From CAIPAT01 sp041665605 (GTDB lineage Bacteria > Verrucomicrobiota > Lentisphaeria > Victivallales > Victivallaceae): a stretch of DNA of 64,000 bases. The position numbers were made by a program, and so were the translations under genes. The notes beneath the pieces were generated by a model. The model saw only the letters and a list, made by a program, of their open reading frames with translations, was not told the origin of the DNA and did not search any database. This document shows positions 26,708-35,380 of this stretch, one piece after another; within the stretch, counting starts at the first letter, position 1, and every line of letters starts with the position of its first letter. The stretch covers positions 1-64,000 of the forward strand of contig JBAYIO010000003.1 in assembly GCA_041665605.1 (NCBI GenBank), given 5' to 3'.

Positions 26708-27640
26708 ATGAAAATGAGAGCATTAAGCAAGATTTCCCCCGACTGGTGGGATTACACGACCCTGGACCGCGAAATCCTGGATGACGCCGCCAGGCTCACT
26801 CCGAAAGACATTGAACAGTTGAGCCGCCCCGGTTTCACTGTAAAGTTCTATGATACCGTCCAGGAATTTTACCTGGCGGAAGCGCTGGAATACATCAACG
26901 CCTGGATGCAGTCCACCGAGGACAATCCCGCCGGCCTTTGCGGCCCCATCGGCCCGACCGAACAGCTCCCGCTGGTCGCGCAACTGGTCAACGAACTGGA
27001 ACTGAACCTTAAGCATTGCCATTTCTGGGGCATGGACGAATGGGTCGTCAACGGCAAGACCGCCGATATCAAGTTCCCGCTCGGATTTGCCAAGGCGGAC
27101 ATGGAATTGTGCTTCAATCGCATCAAACCGAAACTGCGGATGCCGAAGCAGAATATGCATTTCCCGGCGATGGATGCCGCTGAATACGTCAAATCCTGGG
27201 ACAAAGCCCGCTGCGTGGTCATGCAGGGCGGCCAGGGTGAAACCAAACACTGGGCGTTCAACGATCCCGTCAAGCGCGAAGGCAAATATAAAAACAACCC
27301 GCCGACCCCGGCTGAATACCGCAAACTGTCCACCCGCGTGGTTGATCTGCATCCGATTACGCTCATCCAGAATGCCCGCACCTCCGGCGGCGGCGTAGTC
27401 CAGAACGTTCCCAGCCAGGCGGTCACCGTCGGCCCGCTCCAGACCTGGAAAGCGGAAAAGATCTCGATCTGGCATCCCGGCCACCACGACAATCCGTTCG
27501 GCATGAGACTGAGCGCGCTGATGATCTCCAAAAAGATTCCGGACTCATCCGTGCCGATGTCGCTGCTGTCCGATCACAGGAATGTCCAGTTCAACTATCT
27601 GCGCGGCGGCATCGGCGCCTGCGAAATCGAAATGCATTGA
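26708..27640 (+). CDS. NagB/GlcN6P deaminase-like sugar isomerase family protein
   Basis: This 310-residue protein is of the glucosamine-6-phosphate deaminase/6-phosphogluconolactonase superfamily. The segment HFWGMDEWVVNG near residues 102-113 matches the active-site DE of NagB. LCGPIGPTEQLPLV near residue 78 occupies the phosphate-loop region, although the usual GGTP motif is not recognisable. It may deaminate or isomerise an amino-sugar phosphate. An AGGAG ribosome-binding site precedes the ATG at 26708. It is followed after 13 bases by the PIG-L-like deacetylase gene, a pairing that suggests deacetylation followed by deamination. Confidence 0.78.
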   Translation: MKMRALSKISPDWWDYTTLDREILDDAARLTPKDIEQLSRPGFTVKFYDTVQEFYLAEALEYINAWMQSTEDNPAGLCGPIGPTEQLPLVAQLVNELELNLKHCHFWGMDEWVVNGKTADIKFPLGFAKADMELCFNRIKPKLRMPKQNMHFPAMDAAEYVKSWDKARCVVMQGGQGETKHWAFNDPVKREGKYKNNPPTPAEYRKLSTRVVDLHPITLIQNARTSGGGVVQNVPSQAVTVGPLQTWKAEKISIWHPGHHDNPFGMRLSALMISKKIPDSSVPMSLLSDHRNVQFNYLRGGIGACEIEMH

Positions 27641-27653
27641 TTAAGGATGTAAA

Positions 27654-28454
27654 ATGAAAAAAACTGCATTCGCCATTGCCTGTCATCCCGATGACATCGA
27701 GTTCATGATGGCGGGAACCCTGATCAGGCTGCAGGAAGCCGGCTACGAAATTCATTATATGAATGTCGCCAACGGCAGCCTCGGCACCAATCAGTTCGAC
27801 TATAAAACGATCGTGGCAATGCGGCGGGAGGAAGCCCGCAATGCGGCAGAAGTCATCGGCGCGGTGTACCACGAGAGCCTCGTCGATGACCTTGAAGTCT
27901 ATTATGAACGCGCCACGCTGGAACGCCTGGTCCCGGTGATCCGCGAAGTCGCGCCGGAAATCATCCTGACCCACGGCCCCTACGACTACATGGAAGACCA
28001 TGTCAACACCGGCCGGCTGGCGGTTTCCGCCGCGTTCTGCCGGGGGATGACCAACTTCAAATGCAACCCGCCGCATCCGGCCATTGACGGGAATGTGGCG
28101 GTATATCATTCGATGCCGCACAGCCTGCGCGATCAGCTCCGCCGTCCGGTCGTTCCCGGGCTTTACGTCAATATCGGCAGCACCGTCGAACGGAAGAAGC
28201 AGATGCTGTCATGTCACAGGAGCCAGAAGGAATGGCTGGATTCCAGCCAGGGCAGCAACGCCTATCTGATCGACATGGCGGATAAAGGCCGCTATTACGG
28301 AACCATGTCGAAGCGCTACGAATTCGCCGAAGGCTGGATCCGCCATAACGGCGTCGGCTTCTGCGGCCCGGACGACAACCCGTTGACTGCCGCCCTTGGC
28401 GGCGATGCTTTTGTCAATGATGCATTCGAGCAGCAGATAACGCTGCCGCTGTAA
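27654..28454 (+). CDS. PIG-L/LmbE-family N-acetylglucosaminyl deacetylase-like protein
   Basis: This 266-residue zinc-dependent deacetylase-type protein carries the diagnostic HPDD motif at residues 11-14 (ACHPDDIEFMMAG) and a downstream DHVNTGR segment near residue 117, which supplies another metal-binding histidine. Family members remove N-acetyl groups from GlcNAc-containing molecules. It lies directly behind the NagB-like gene with an AAGGA ribosome-binding site. The two could catalyse consecutive steps of N-acetylated amino-sugar breakdown. No signal peptide is present, so it acts in the cytoplasm. Confidence 0.88.
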   Translation: MKKTAFAIACHPDDIEFMMAGTLIRLQEAGYEIHYMNVANGSLGTNQFDYKTIVAMRREEARNAAEVIGAVYHESLVDDLEVYYERATLERLVPVIREVAPEIILTHGPYDYMEDHVNTGRLAVSAAFCRGMTNFKCNPPHPAIDGNVAVYHSMPHSLRDQLRRPVVPGLYVNIGSTVERKKQMLSCHRSQKEWLDSSQGSNAYLIDMADKGRYYGTMSKRYEFAEGWIRHNGVGFCGPDDNPLTAALGGDAFVNDAFEQQITLPL

Positions 28455-28532
28455 TGCATTCTGCCTGCCTGTTTCAGAAATAGAATTAGAAAATTGCGTA
28501 TTTGCGTATTAATGAAGAAGAGGGGTAATTCA

Positions 28533-28742
28533 GTGGGATACAAGGTAAAGATACAGAAGGGCCAGAGGCCGACTAATCGCGCATTCAAAGTGGTTATGCC
28601 TACCGCTATCGCGGAAGCCATAAAGATGGAAAAAGGCGAGGATTTCGAATGGTTGATTGAAGACAAGAATACATTAGTATTGACCAGATGCAATAAACTG
28701 GCTTTAAGAAGAACTAATGATGAACCGGACAGCAGCCAGTAA
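28533..28742 (+). CDS. AbrB/SpoVT-like small DNA-binding protein
   Basis: The small protein of about 69 residues contains a swapped-hairpin AbrB-like pattern (FKVVMPTAIAEAIKMEKGED followed by FEWLIEDKNTLVLTR). I place the start at the GTG at 28533 because GAGGGG lies 7 bases upstream; an ATG at 28512 in frame is the alternative. No toxin gene follows it, since the adjacent DNA is a repeat island. It may be an orphan antitoxin-type or transition-state regulator. The basic N-terminus fits DNA binding. Confidence 0.6.
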   Translation: MGYKVKIQKGQRPTNRAFKVVMPTAIAEAIKMEKGEDFEWLIEDKNTLVLTRCNKLALRRTNDEPDSSQ

Positions 28743-28749
28743 GTAATCC

Positions 28750-29910
28750 TCAGCCTGACCCATCCCATATATAGTTTTCAAAGAACTTTCCAGCCATACC
28801 CCTGGTATGTTCCGGATATTAACGTCCTGCAACCGTCCGCATTCCGGACATTCTGGACATTTTGGACAGCCGCACTCCGACACTTTGGAGTGTCGTTGAG
28901 CATGACATTTGAGGCATCCACCAGGGATGCCCTTACAACGCCATGCGCATAGCCCGTATGGAGGCATCCACCAGGGATGCCCTTACAACGCCATGCGCAT
29001 AGCCCTGTATGGAGGCATCCACCAGGGATGCCCTTACAACGCCATGCGCATAGCCCGTATGGAGGCATCCACCAGGGATGCCCTTACAACGCCATGCGCA
29101 TAGCCCGTATGGAGGCATCCACCAGGGATGCCCTTACAACGCCATGCACAAGCCCGTATGGAGGCATCCACCAGGGATGCCCTTACAACGCCATGCGCAT
29201 GGCCCGTATGGCATCCACCAGGGATGCCCTTACAACGCCATGCGCATAGTCCGGAGGCATCCACTAGGGATGCCCTTACAACGCCATGCGCATGGCCCGT
29301 ATGGCATCCACCAGGGATGCCCTTACAACGCCATGCGCATAGTCCGGAGGCATCCACTAGGGATGCCCTTACAACGCCATGCCCTTCCCGCATTCCGATA
29401 CTTTGGAGTATCGTTGAGCATAACGCTTTCCGGTTTTCCACTTTTCTTGCTTTTCTCGCTTTTCTCGCTTTTCTCGCTTTCCACTTTTCTCGCTTCCCAC
29501 ACTCCGACACTTTGGAGTGTCGTTGAGCACAATGCTTTTCAATTTTACACACATTCCGGTCTTCCGGTTCTCATTCTGTCCCTGTTATTAATATGCCGCT
29601 CCGCTGGAGCTTGAAACTATTTTATGGATTTTATAAGCTATTAATATGCCGCTCCGCTGGTGCTGTTTCTTAATTTCCGGTTCCCATTCTGGACACCCAT
29701 CCTCCCACATTTTGGCCCCCCGTCCGGCACGGACGGCACTACACCAGAACCATTTTGGACAGTCCATTCCGATACTTTGGAGTATCGTTGAGCATAACGC
29801 TTTCCGGTTTTCCACTTTTCTCGCTTTCCACTTTTCTCGCTTTTCTCGCTTTCCACTATTTTGTTAACTCTGTTTCCATAGTTCTCCATTTTAAAATTTA
29901 TATCAAAGTC
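28750..29910. repeat. Repeat island 2 (hairpin repeats, tandem array, TTTTCTCGC tracts)
   Basis: No gene is supported here. The island holds a GGACATTCTGGACATTTTGGACA phrase (28848-28870, described rather than a gene), four CGAYACT-TTGG-AGTRTCG hairpins (28878, 29396, 29505, 29770), a ten-copy 50-base tandem array (28911-29390), TTTTCTCGC low-complexity tracts (29440-29495 and 29812-29855), two GCTCC-GCT-GGAGC hairpins (29598, 29651) and a CCGTCCG-GCA-CGGACGG hairpin (29721-29737). Long open frames on both strands are translations of these repeats. Confidence 0.85.
28911..29390. repeat. Ten-copy tandem array of a 50-base hairpin repeat
   Basis: The unit starts GAGGCATCCACCAGGGATGC and continues with CCTTACAACGCCATGCGCAT plus a short variable link. 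Starts are near 28911, 28961, 29012, 29062, 29112, 29161, 29209, 29254, 29301 and 29346. Each unit carries a GGCATCC/GGATGCC inverted repeat with loop ACCAG or ACTAG. The last four copies form a roughly 92-base higher-order duplication. The sequence between hairpins is conserved, so this is not a CRISPR array. Confidence 0.92.
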
Positions 29911-29912
29911 TA

Positions 29913-29933
29913 CATATATAGGAGATTTGTCAA
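29913..29933 (+). repeat. Island-boundary motif, copy 2
   Basis: CATATATAGGAGATTTGTCAA sits at the right edge of repeat island 2. It matches copies at 4507, 47536 and 50003 in the same orientation and is followed by A+T-rich sequence leading to the restriction-modification gene. Confidence 0.75.
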
Positions 29934-30176
29934 TCAAATAATATGCAAAGGATTTAGAATAAGGATGTTAAATCATGTATTATTAAAAAATTTAACAGGG
30001 ATGGACAGGATTAACCGGATAAAAACCCGGGGCTATGGAGTTTTAACCACGAAAAGGGAGACATGCGCCGGCGAATGACAGTTTTACGTACATCTGTTGA
30101 TTTATTGTTTTTACAGCTTACATTAGAAACCGTTTATAATTATGTAAGTAAACCAACTTTCGGGGATATGCGTAAC

Positions 30177-33100
30177 ATGGCTCTCTTTCAAAATTCGGTA
30201 ATCAGTAAATATCTGCAAAGCCTGGACCGGCAGAAGATCAATGCCGCTTATGCCAGATTCGACAAATTTTTCCATGATCCCGTCAGACAGGAAAATATCC
30301 GGAACAGCAAAGAGGAGCAGTATCAGGGGGAGTTCCTGATTGATCTCTTCGTCAACATCCTCGGCTACACCAAAAATCCGACGCCGCAATATAATCTCAC
30401 CACCGAATACAAAAACGTCAAGGACAGCAGAAAGGCCGACGGCGCCGTCATTATCAATGATGCGGTAAAAGCGGTGATCGAACTTAAAGGAACCGATACC
30501 ACCGATTTGAGCAAAATTGAAAATCAGGCGTTCGGCTATAAAAACAATCAGCCCGACTGCACTTATGTCATTATTGCCAATTTCGAAAAGCTCCGGTTTT
30601 ACATCGACAATGCCATCGAATATATCGAGTTCAACCTGTTCACCCTCACCGCGGCGGAGTTTGAACTGCTCTATCTCTGCCTGGCGTATGACAATATCAG
30701 GCTGGGCATCCCCAAACAGATCAAGGATGAATCGCTCAGCCAGGAAGGCGCAATCACCAAAAAGCTGTATAACGATTATTCCCTGTTCAAAAGAGAACTG
30801 CACCAGAATCTGGTCGCGCTGAACCCGGATCACGATCCGCTGGAACTCTTTAAAAAATCGCAAAAACTGCTGGACCGGTTTTTGTTTCTGTTCTTTGCCG
30901 AAGACCGCCTGCTGCTGCCCCCCAACTCCGTAAGACTGGTCTTGAACGACTGGCGGGAATTGCAGGACCGCGACGTGGATATTCCGCTCTACGACCGGTT
31001 CAAAAAGTATTTCGAGTATCTGAACACCGGCTATAAGGGCAAAAGATACGACGTATTTGCTTACAACGGCGGACTGTTCAAGCCCGATGCAATTCTGGAC
31101 GCGGTGAAAATTGACAGCGAACTGCTTTTCCGGCACACGGCAAAGCTGTCCGACTATGACTTTGCCAGCGAGGTGGATGTAAACATCCTCGGCCATATTT
31201 TTGAAAATTCCCTGAATGAGCTGGACGAAATCAAGGCGCGACTGGCCGGGCAGGCCGTTGACAAAACCAGCACCAAACGCAAGAAAGACGGCGTTTTCTA
31301 CACCCCGAAATACATTACCAAGTACATCGTCGAAAACACCGTCGGCAAACTGTGCCTGGAGAAAAAAGCGGAACTCCAGCTCAATGAAGACGACTACACC
31401 GGCGATAAACGGAAAAATAAACAGGCCAGACAGGCATTGAACGATAAACTGGCCGCCTACCGGAACTGGCTGCTGCGGCTCACCATCTGCGACCCCGCCT
31501 GCGGCTCCGGCGCGTTTCTCAATCAGGCCCTGGACTTCTTAATCAACGAACATCAGTATATTGACGAACTGCACGCCAAGCTGTTCGGCGACACCATGAT
31601 CCTGAGCGACGTGGATAAAAGCATCCTGGAAAACAATCTGTTCGGCGTGGATTTGAACGAGGAAAGCGTCGAAATCGCCAAACTCTCCCTGTGGCTGCGC
31701 ACCGCCCGGCCCAACCGGAAGCTGAATGATTTGAACAATAACATCAAATGCGGCAACTCGCTGATTGACGATCCCGCAGTCGCCGGAGAAAAAGCCTTCA
31801 ACTGGCAAAAGGAATTCCCCCAAGTTTTTGAAAAAGGCGGCTTTGATGTCGTCATCGGCAATCCGCCGTATGTCAGACAGGAATTACTTGGAGAAACGCA
31901 AAAGACGGCACTGAAAAAGTCGTTTTCGACGTTCAGCGGCGCAACAGACTTATATGTATATTTCGTCGAACAGGGCTTTAAACTGCTGAAGTCGGGTGGT
32001 TTCTTTGCGTATATCATGCCGAACAAGTGGTTGCAGGCCGGGTATGGTCAGCCATTGCGCGAATTCATACTGAACAAGCACTTAATCCAAATCGTGGATT
32101 TCGGCGATCTGCAAATTTTCAACGGCGCGACAACTTACCCGTGTATTCTGACTGCACGAAATGCTGCCCCGCAAGGCAGATTCACGGCGTCAACAATTAA
32201 AGCGCTTGGGACAGAACAGGACTTCAACTACATTGTACAGCAGATAGCCGAAACGTTTGAAACATGCACCCTCGGCAGTGATGCCTGGGTAATATCTTCT
32301 GGCAAGGAACAAAATCTGCTTGCACGGCTAAAACGAGAATGCAAAAAGTTGGCAGATGTCATTAACGGTGAAGCATATTACGGGATAAAAACTGGCTTTA
32401 CAGAAGCATTTTTAATATCCGCAGAAACCAGGGACCGCATTATTGCCGAAGATAATCGGGCGGCAGAAGTGATAAAACCGTTTTTGCAAGGGCGGGACGT
32501 AACCCCGTACACTGCCGCACAAACCGCCAATTGCTTGCTGCTGTTTGAAAAAGGATACACAAAGAACGCACTTTCGACGGCCTGCACGGAAACAGAAGGC
32601 TGGCAATGGCTGGAAAATGCGTTTCCTTCAATTGCGGCATGGCTGACCCCTTACGAAGAAAAAGCAAAAAAACGGACTGACAAAGGGGATTTTTGGTGGG
32701 AACTGAGGGCCTGCGATTATTATGCTGAATTCCGCAAGCCTAAAATCATGTACCAAAAGTTTCAGGTCAAGCCGTGTTTTGTCTATGATGAAACAGGGTT
32801 ATACTGCAATGATTCAATGTGGATTATCCCCACAGACGACAGGGCCTTGATAGGGATATTGAATTCAAAGATGGGCTGGTGGCTTATTACAAAATATTGC
32901 ACACAAATACAAAACGGTTTTCAACTTATATGGCGATACTTCGGGCAAATCCCAATACCCGCCGCGGATGATTCGGGGCTGGCAGTACTTGCCGATAAAA
33001 TGCTTTCGCTGAACAAAGAATTGCAGGAAGTTACACAGCGATTCCAGAGAACGCTGCAACGTAAATTCGAGCTGGCGGAACTGCCGGGCAAACTGCAAGA

Positions 33101-33326
33101 CTGGTATTTATTGTCCTATGCCGGTTTTATCAGAGAACTGGGCAAAAAGAAAATAAAGCTGACGCTGGCGCAGGAAGCCGAATGGGAAGAGTATTTTGTG
33201 CAGGAATCGCAGAAAGCGCAGGAGTTGAAAGCGGCCATCGATACCACCGACCGCACCATCGACCAGATGGTATATGAGTTGTATGGTTTGACGGAAGCGG
33301 AAATTAAGATAGTGGAGCGGATGTAA
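30177..33326 (+). CDS. Type IIG restriction-modification enzyme (nuclease + methyltransferase + specificity)
   Basis: The protein of about 1049 residues combines cleavage and methylation in one chain. An N-terminal PD-(D/E)XK-like nuclease region reads DGAVI followed by AVIELKG (about residues 90-105). A gamma-class adenine methyltransferase shows CDPACGSGAFL (motif I, near 440) and GNPPYV (motif IV, near 562). The C-terminal part resembles TaqI-type target-recognition domains with a final coiled segment. It would cut unmodified foreign DNA and methylate the host genome. The open frame extends back to 30063, but that DNA resembles a non-coding stretch near 50165, so I prefer the ATG at 30177 (30168 possible). 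Its last 40 residues are duplicated at 34374-34505. Confidence 0.88.
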   Translation: MALFQNSVISKYLQSLDRQKINAAYARFDKFFHDPVRQENIRNSKEEQYQGEFLIDLFVNILGYTKNPTPQYNLTTEYKNVKDSRKADGAVIINDAVKAVIELKGTDTTDLSKIENQAFGYKNNQPDCTYVIIANFEKLRFYIDNAIEYIEFNLFTLTAAEFELLYLCLAYDNIRLGIPKQIKDESLSQEGAITKKLYNDYSLFKRELHQNLVALNPDHDPLELFKKSQKLLDRFLFLFFAEDRLLLPPNSVRLVLNDWRELQDRDVDIPLYDRFKKYFEYLNTGYKGKRYDVFAYNGGLFKPDAILDAVKIDSELLFRHTAKLSDYDFASEVDVNILGHIFENSLNELDEIKARLAGQAVDKTSTKRKKDGVFYTPKYITKYIVENTVGKLCLEKKAELQLNEDDYTGDKRKNKQARQALNDKLAAYRNWLLRLTICDPACGSGAFLNQALDFLINEHQYIDELHAKLFGDTMILSDVDKSILENNLFGVDLNEESVEIAKLSLWLRTARPNRKLNDLNNNIKCGNSLIDDPAVAGEKAFNWQKEFPQVFEKGGFDVVIGNPPYVRQELLGETQKTALKKSFSTFSGATDLYVYFVEQGFKLLKSGGFFAYIMPNKWLQAGYGQPLREFILNKHLIQIVDFGDLQIFNGATTYPCILTARNAAPQGRFTASTIKALGTEQDFNYIVQQIAETFETCTLGSDAWVISSGKEQNLLARLKRECKKLADVINGEAYYGIKTGFTEAFLISAETRDRIIAEDNRAAEVIKPFLQGRDVTPYTAAQTANCLLLFEKGYTKNALSTACTETEGWQWLENAFPSIAAWLTPYEEKAKKRTDKGDFWWELRACDYYAEFRKPKIMYQKFQVKPCFVYDETGLYCNDSMWIIPTDDRALIGILNSKMGWWLITKYCTQIQNGFQLIWRYFGQIPIPAADDSGLAVLADKMLSLNKELQEVTQRFQRTLQRKFELAELPGKLQDWYLLSYAGFIRELGKKKIKLTLAQEAEWEEYFVQESQKAQELKAAIDTTDRTIDQMVYELYGLTEAEIKIVERM

Positions 33327-33330
33327 CAGT

Positions 33331-33651
33331 ATGGGGAACGAATTAAATCTAAGTATCGGAAAAAGCGACAGTGCGCCACGTTTACATGTTTTCGTTGATG
33401 AGAACGGAACCAATGAATTAGATAGTGAAAAACAAGGGGTTTCCCATCTTTTCATCTGTACTGCAGTCATTATCAAAGCTCTTGACATTGAATTAGTTAA
33501 CTCCGCGATGGTAGATATAAGCCGCAAACTATGTAGTGGCGCGTTGAATGGGGGGTAAATGTTTGAAAGAATCACCAGCAATTCGTTTCTTAGATAGATA
33601 TAACGCTATAAAACAGTGCTTAAAAATTGATGGTATCAGAAAGAAATCATA
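33331..33651 (+). pseudogene. DUF3800-family remnant
   Basis: A 75-residue frame begins with a DUF3800-like start (RLHVFVDENGTNELDSEKQG, then HLFICTAVII) and stops after LCSGALNGG. Full-length members are about 220-280 residues, with further catalytic-looking Asp residues that are absent here. A second short stretch in another frame (RFLDRYNAIKQCLKIDG) continues to 33651 and may be the decayed 3' end. DUF3800 genes commonly accompany defence loci. It starts 4 bases after the restriction-modification stop codon, so it was probably once co-translated. Confidence 0.6.
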
Positions 33652-33652
33652 A

Positions 33653-34342
33653 ATGTGCAAAATAATTGAAATCAAATCATTAGAAGAATACATAGACGGA
33701 ATTGTAGGCTTTTCAGATGTACTATTCTATAGAGGTCTTAGCAATATTAGTTACGAATTAATCCCTTCAGCAGGTAGATTTGGCATTAAGGATGAAAAGG
33801 TTCAAAAACAGTTTGAGCGGACTTTGTTTAATGATTTTAAAAGGAAAGCGCCGATTTATAATGAAAAAACACCGATAAATGATCTTGAATGGTTGATACT
33901 AGCTCAGCATCATGGGATTCCCACGCGACTTATGGATTGGTCATTTAATCCAATGGTTGCATTATTCTTTGCCGTTGAGAATAATCATGATGTCGATAGT
34001 TGCGTATACGAGTCATTTTTATCAAATGGATTAACTAATATAACAAGCTTAGATGCGATTTTCGGTAAAGAAAAGTTTGCACCAATTATTCCAAATTTTA
34101 CCAATATTAGATACCGTAATCAAGAAAGTTTATTCACATTACACAAAAGCCCCTCGATACCAGATTATTCTAACATCTCAAAAAAATTTATTATTAATAA
34201 AAAAGTTAAACAAATTATCAGATGGAAATTAAGGAGAATTGGCATTACAAAATCATTCATTTATCCAGGATTAGATAGTTTAGCCTACGATATTTTGGAA
34301 ACACATAAACTAAGTTTCAAAGATTATTTGTGTCAAACCTGA
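33653..34342 (+). CDS. FRG-domain protein
   Basis: The 229-residue protein carries an FRG domain. The N-terminal FYRGLSN motif lies at about residues 28-34, and the characteristic AQHHGIPTRLMDWSFNP block lies at about 84-100, followed by ALFFAVE. FRG domains are found in anti-phage and toxin-like contexts, but their biochemical activity is not settled. The gene is clearly more A+T-rich than the restriction-modification gene before it, consistent with separate acquisition. It lies between the full restriction-modification gene and a duplicated copy of that gene's 3' end. Confidence 0.8.
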   Translation: MCKIIEIKSLEEYIDGIVGFSDVLFYRGLSNISYELIPSAGRFGIKDEKVQKQFERTLFNDFKRKAPIYNEKTPINDLEWLILAQHHGIPTRLMDWSFNPMVALFFAVENNHDVDSCVYESFLSNGLTNITSLDAIFGKEKFAPIIPNFTNIRYRNQESLFTLHKSPSIPDYSNISKKFIINKKVKQIIRWKLRRIGITKSFIYPGLDSLAYDILETHKLSFKDYLCQT

Positions 34343-34373
34343 GCTTTTGTGTTTTTGGTTTTGAGGAAAATAG

Positions 34374-34505
34374 ATGGGAGTGCAGGAATCGAAACGCGCA
34401 CAGGAATTGAAAGCAACCATCGACGCCACCGATAAAGCCATAGATCAAATGGTGTATGAATTATACGGCTTGACGGAGGAAGAGATTAAGATTGTGGAAG
34501 AATAG
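34374..34505 (+). pseudogene. Duplicated 3' end of a type IIG restriction-modification gene
   Basis: A 43-codon frame (ending QMVYELYGLTEEEIKIVEE) matches the last 40 or so residues of the restriction-modification enzyme ending at 33326, with a few substitutions. It has no methyltransferase or nuclease part. It is therefore the tail of a second, diverged copy, left behind when DUF3800/FRG DNA was inserted or when a tandem gene was deleted. Confidence 0.85.
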
Positions 34506-34507
34506 TC

Positions 34508-34585
34508 TCACGCGGAGGCGCGGAGAACAGGGGTGGAAGATTGCGGAACATGGGAAATATGTATTTACTCCGCGTCTCCGCGTGA
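34508..34585. repeat. Long inverted repeat, copy 1 (left of the GxxExxY gene)
   Basis: An 18-base arm TCACGCGGAGGCGCGGAG at 34508-34525 pairs with 34568-34585 (17 of 18 positions plus one G.T). The roughly 42-base interior (TGGAAGATTGCGGAACATGG and so on) is also present in the copy at 35246-35343. Confidence 0.85.
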
Positions 34586-34608
34586 AACTATATTATTGAG
34601 GGGGGATA

Positions 34609-35025
34609 ATGGAAATTGATGACATCACAGGAATCGTAATCAATAAAGCGATGGGGATTCATAAAAACCTCGGGCCCGGGCTGCTGGAATCGGTTTATGA
34701 AGCGGTTCTTTTTAAGCTGATTGAAAAAGAGGGTTTAAGAGTGGAGCGTCAACGTGCCGTTGATTTTGAATATGAAGGAATTGTCTTTAATGAAGGATTC
34801 CGTGCTGACCTGCTGGTTGAGAACAAAGTTGTCATTGAATTAAAGTCTGTGGAGAACCTGGCGCCGGTTCATTCGAAACAACTTTTGACATATTTAAGAT
34901 TGCTTGACCTTGAAGTCGGCCTGCTGATTAATTTTGGCGGAGAGACCCTGAAGGAAGGTTTGCACCGGATTGTAAATAATCATGCCCCCTCCGCGTCACC
35001 GCGCCTCCGCGTGAACCGGTTCTGA
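34609..35025 (+). CDS. GxxExxY protein (PD-(D/E)XK-like)
   Basis: The 138-residue protein has the eponymous motif GLLESVY near residue 24 and a nuclease-like core, FRADLLVENKVVIELKSV, near residues 64-81, where D and the ExK pair are preserved. The family is widespread but functionally uncharacterised. The gene has a GAGGGGGG ribosome-binding site before the ATG at 34609. Its last residues (SASPRLRVNRF) are encoded by the same CGCGCCTCCGCGTGAACCGG sequence that forms the arm of the flanking inverted repeat at 35246-35343, so the C-terminus was probably acquired from the repeat. Confidence 0.85.
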   Translation: MEIDDITGIVINKAMGIHKNLGPGLLESVYEAVLFKLIEKEGLRVERQRAVDFEYEGIVFNEGFRADLLVENKVVIELKSVENLAPVHSKQLLTYLRLLDLEVGLLINFGGETLKEGLHRIVNNHAPSASPRLRVNRF

Positions 35026-35115
35026 TTCCCGGATTCGCCCGGACTGAACAGAAATGAAGATGTTTATTGGACGAAATTTCAGGAGATATTGGGTTATGCC
35101 GCCGTCAAGGCGTCA

Positions 35116-35145
35116 GATCATTTTGTTGATGTCAACAAAATGATC
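35116..35145. repeat. Perfect 14-bp palindrome
   Basis: GATCATTTTGTTGA and TCAACAAAATGATC flank a two-base centre (TG). It lies between the GxxExxY gene and hydA. No T-run follows, so it is not an obvious terminator. The 16-base core TTGTTGATGTCAACAA has operator-like symmetry, but no promoter is recognisable beside it. Confidence 0.7.
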
Positions 35146-35245
35146 GAGACAGGGAAAGGCGGTCAGCGCGAGGTTGATGACACCGCTATGCCTGCTACCT
35201 GATTGCCCAAAACGGTGACCCTGCAAAAAGTGAAATATCCTTTGC

Positions 35246-35343
35246 TCACGCGGAGGCGCGGAGGCGCGGAGAACAGAGGTGGAAGGCAGATTGCGGAGCA
35301 TGGGAAATATGTATTTACTCCGCGTCTCCGCGCCTCCGCGTGA
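35246..35343. repeat. Long inverted repeat, copy 2 (right of the GxxExxY gene)
   Basis: The 26-base arms 35246-35271 and 35318-35343 pair at 25 of 26 positions. Compared with copy 1, each arm is longer by one 8-base GCGGAGGC-type unit, so the stem has grown symmetrically while the interior stayed the same. Confidence 0.85.
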
Positions 35344-35380
35344 ACCGGTCCTGATTCCCGGCTCCTGACTTCCGGTTTCT

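Noticed and set aside
28911..29390. CRISPR array
   Set aside because: Units repeat with the intervening sequence also conserved, so there are no unique spacers, and no cas gene is nearby.
28900..29620. Several 60-180-codon ORFs on both strands across the tandem array and the nearby TTTTCTCGC tracts
   Set aside because: All are translations of the repeats themselves in different frames; none has a ribosome-binding site or a non-repeat segment.
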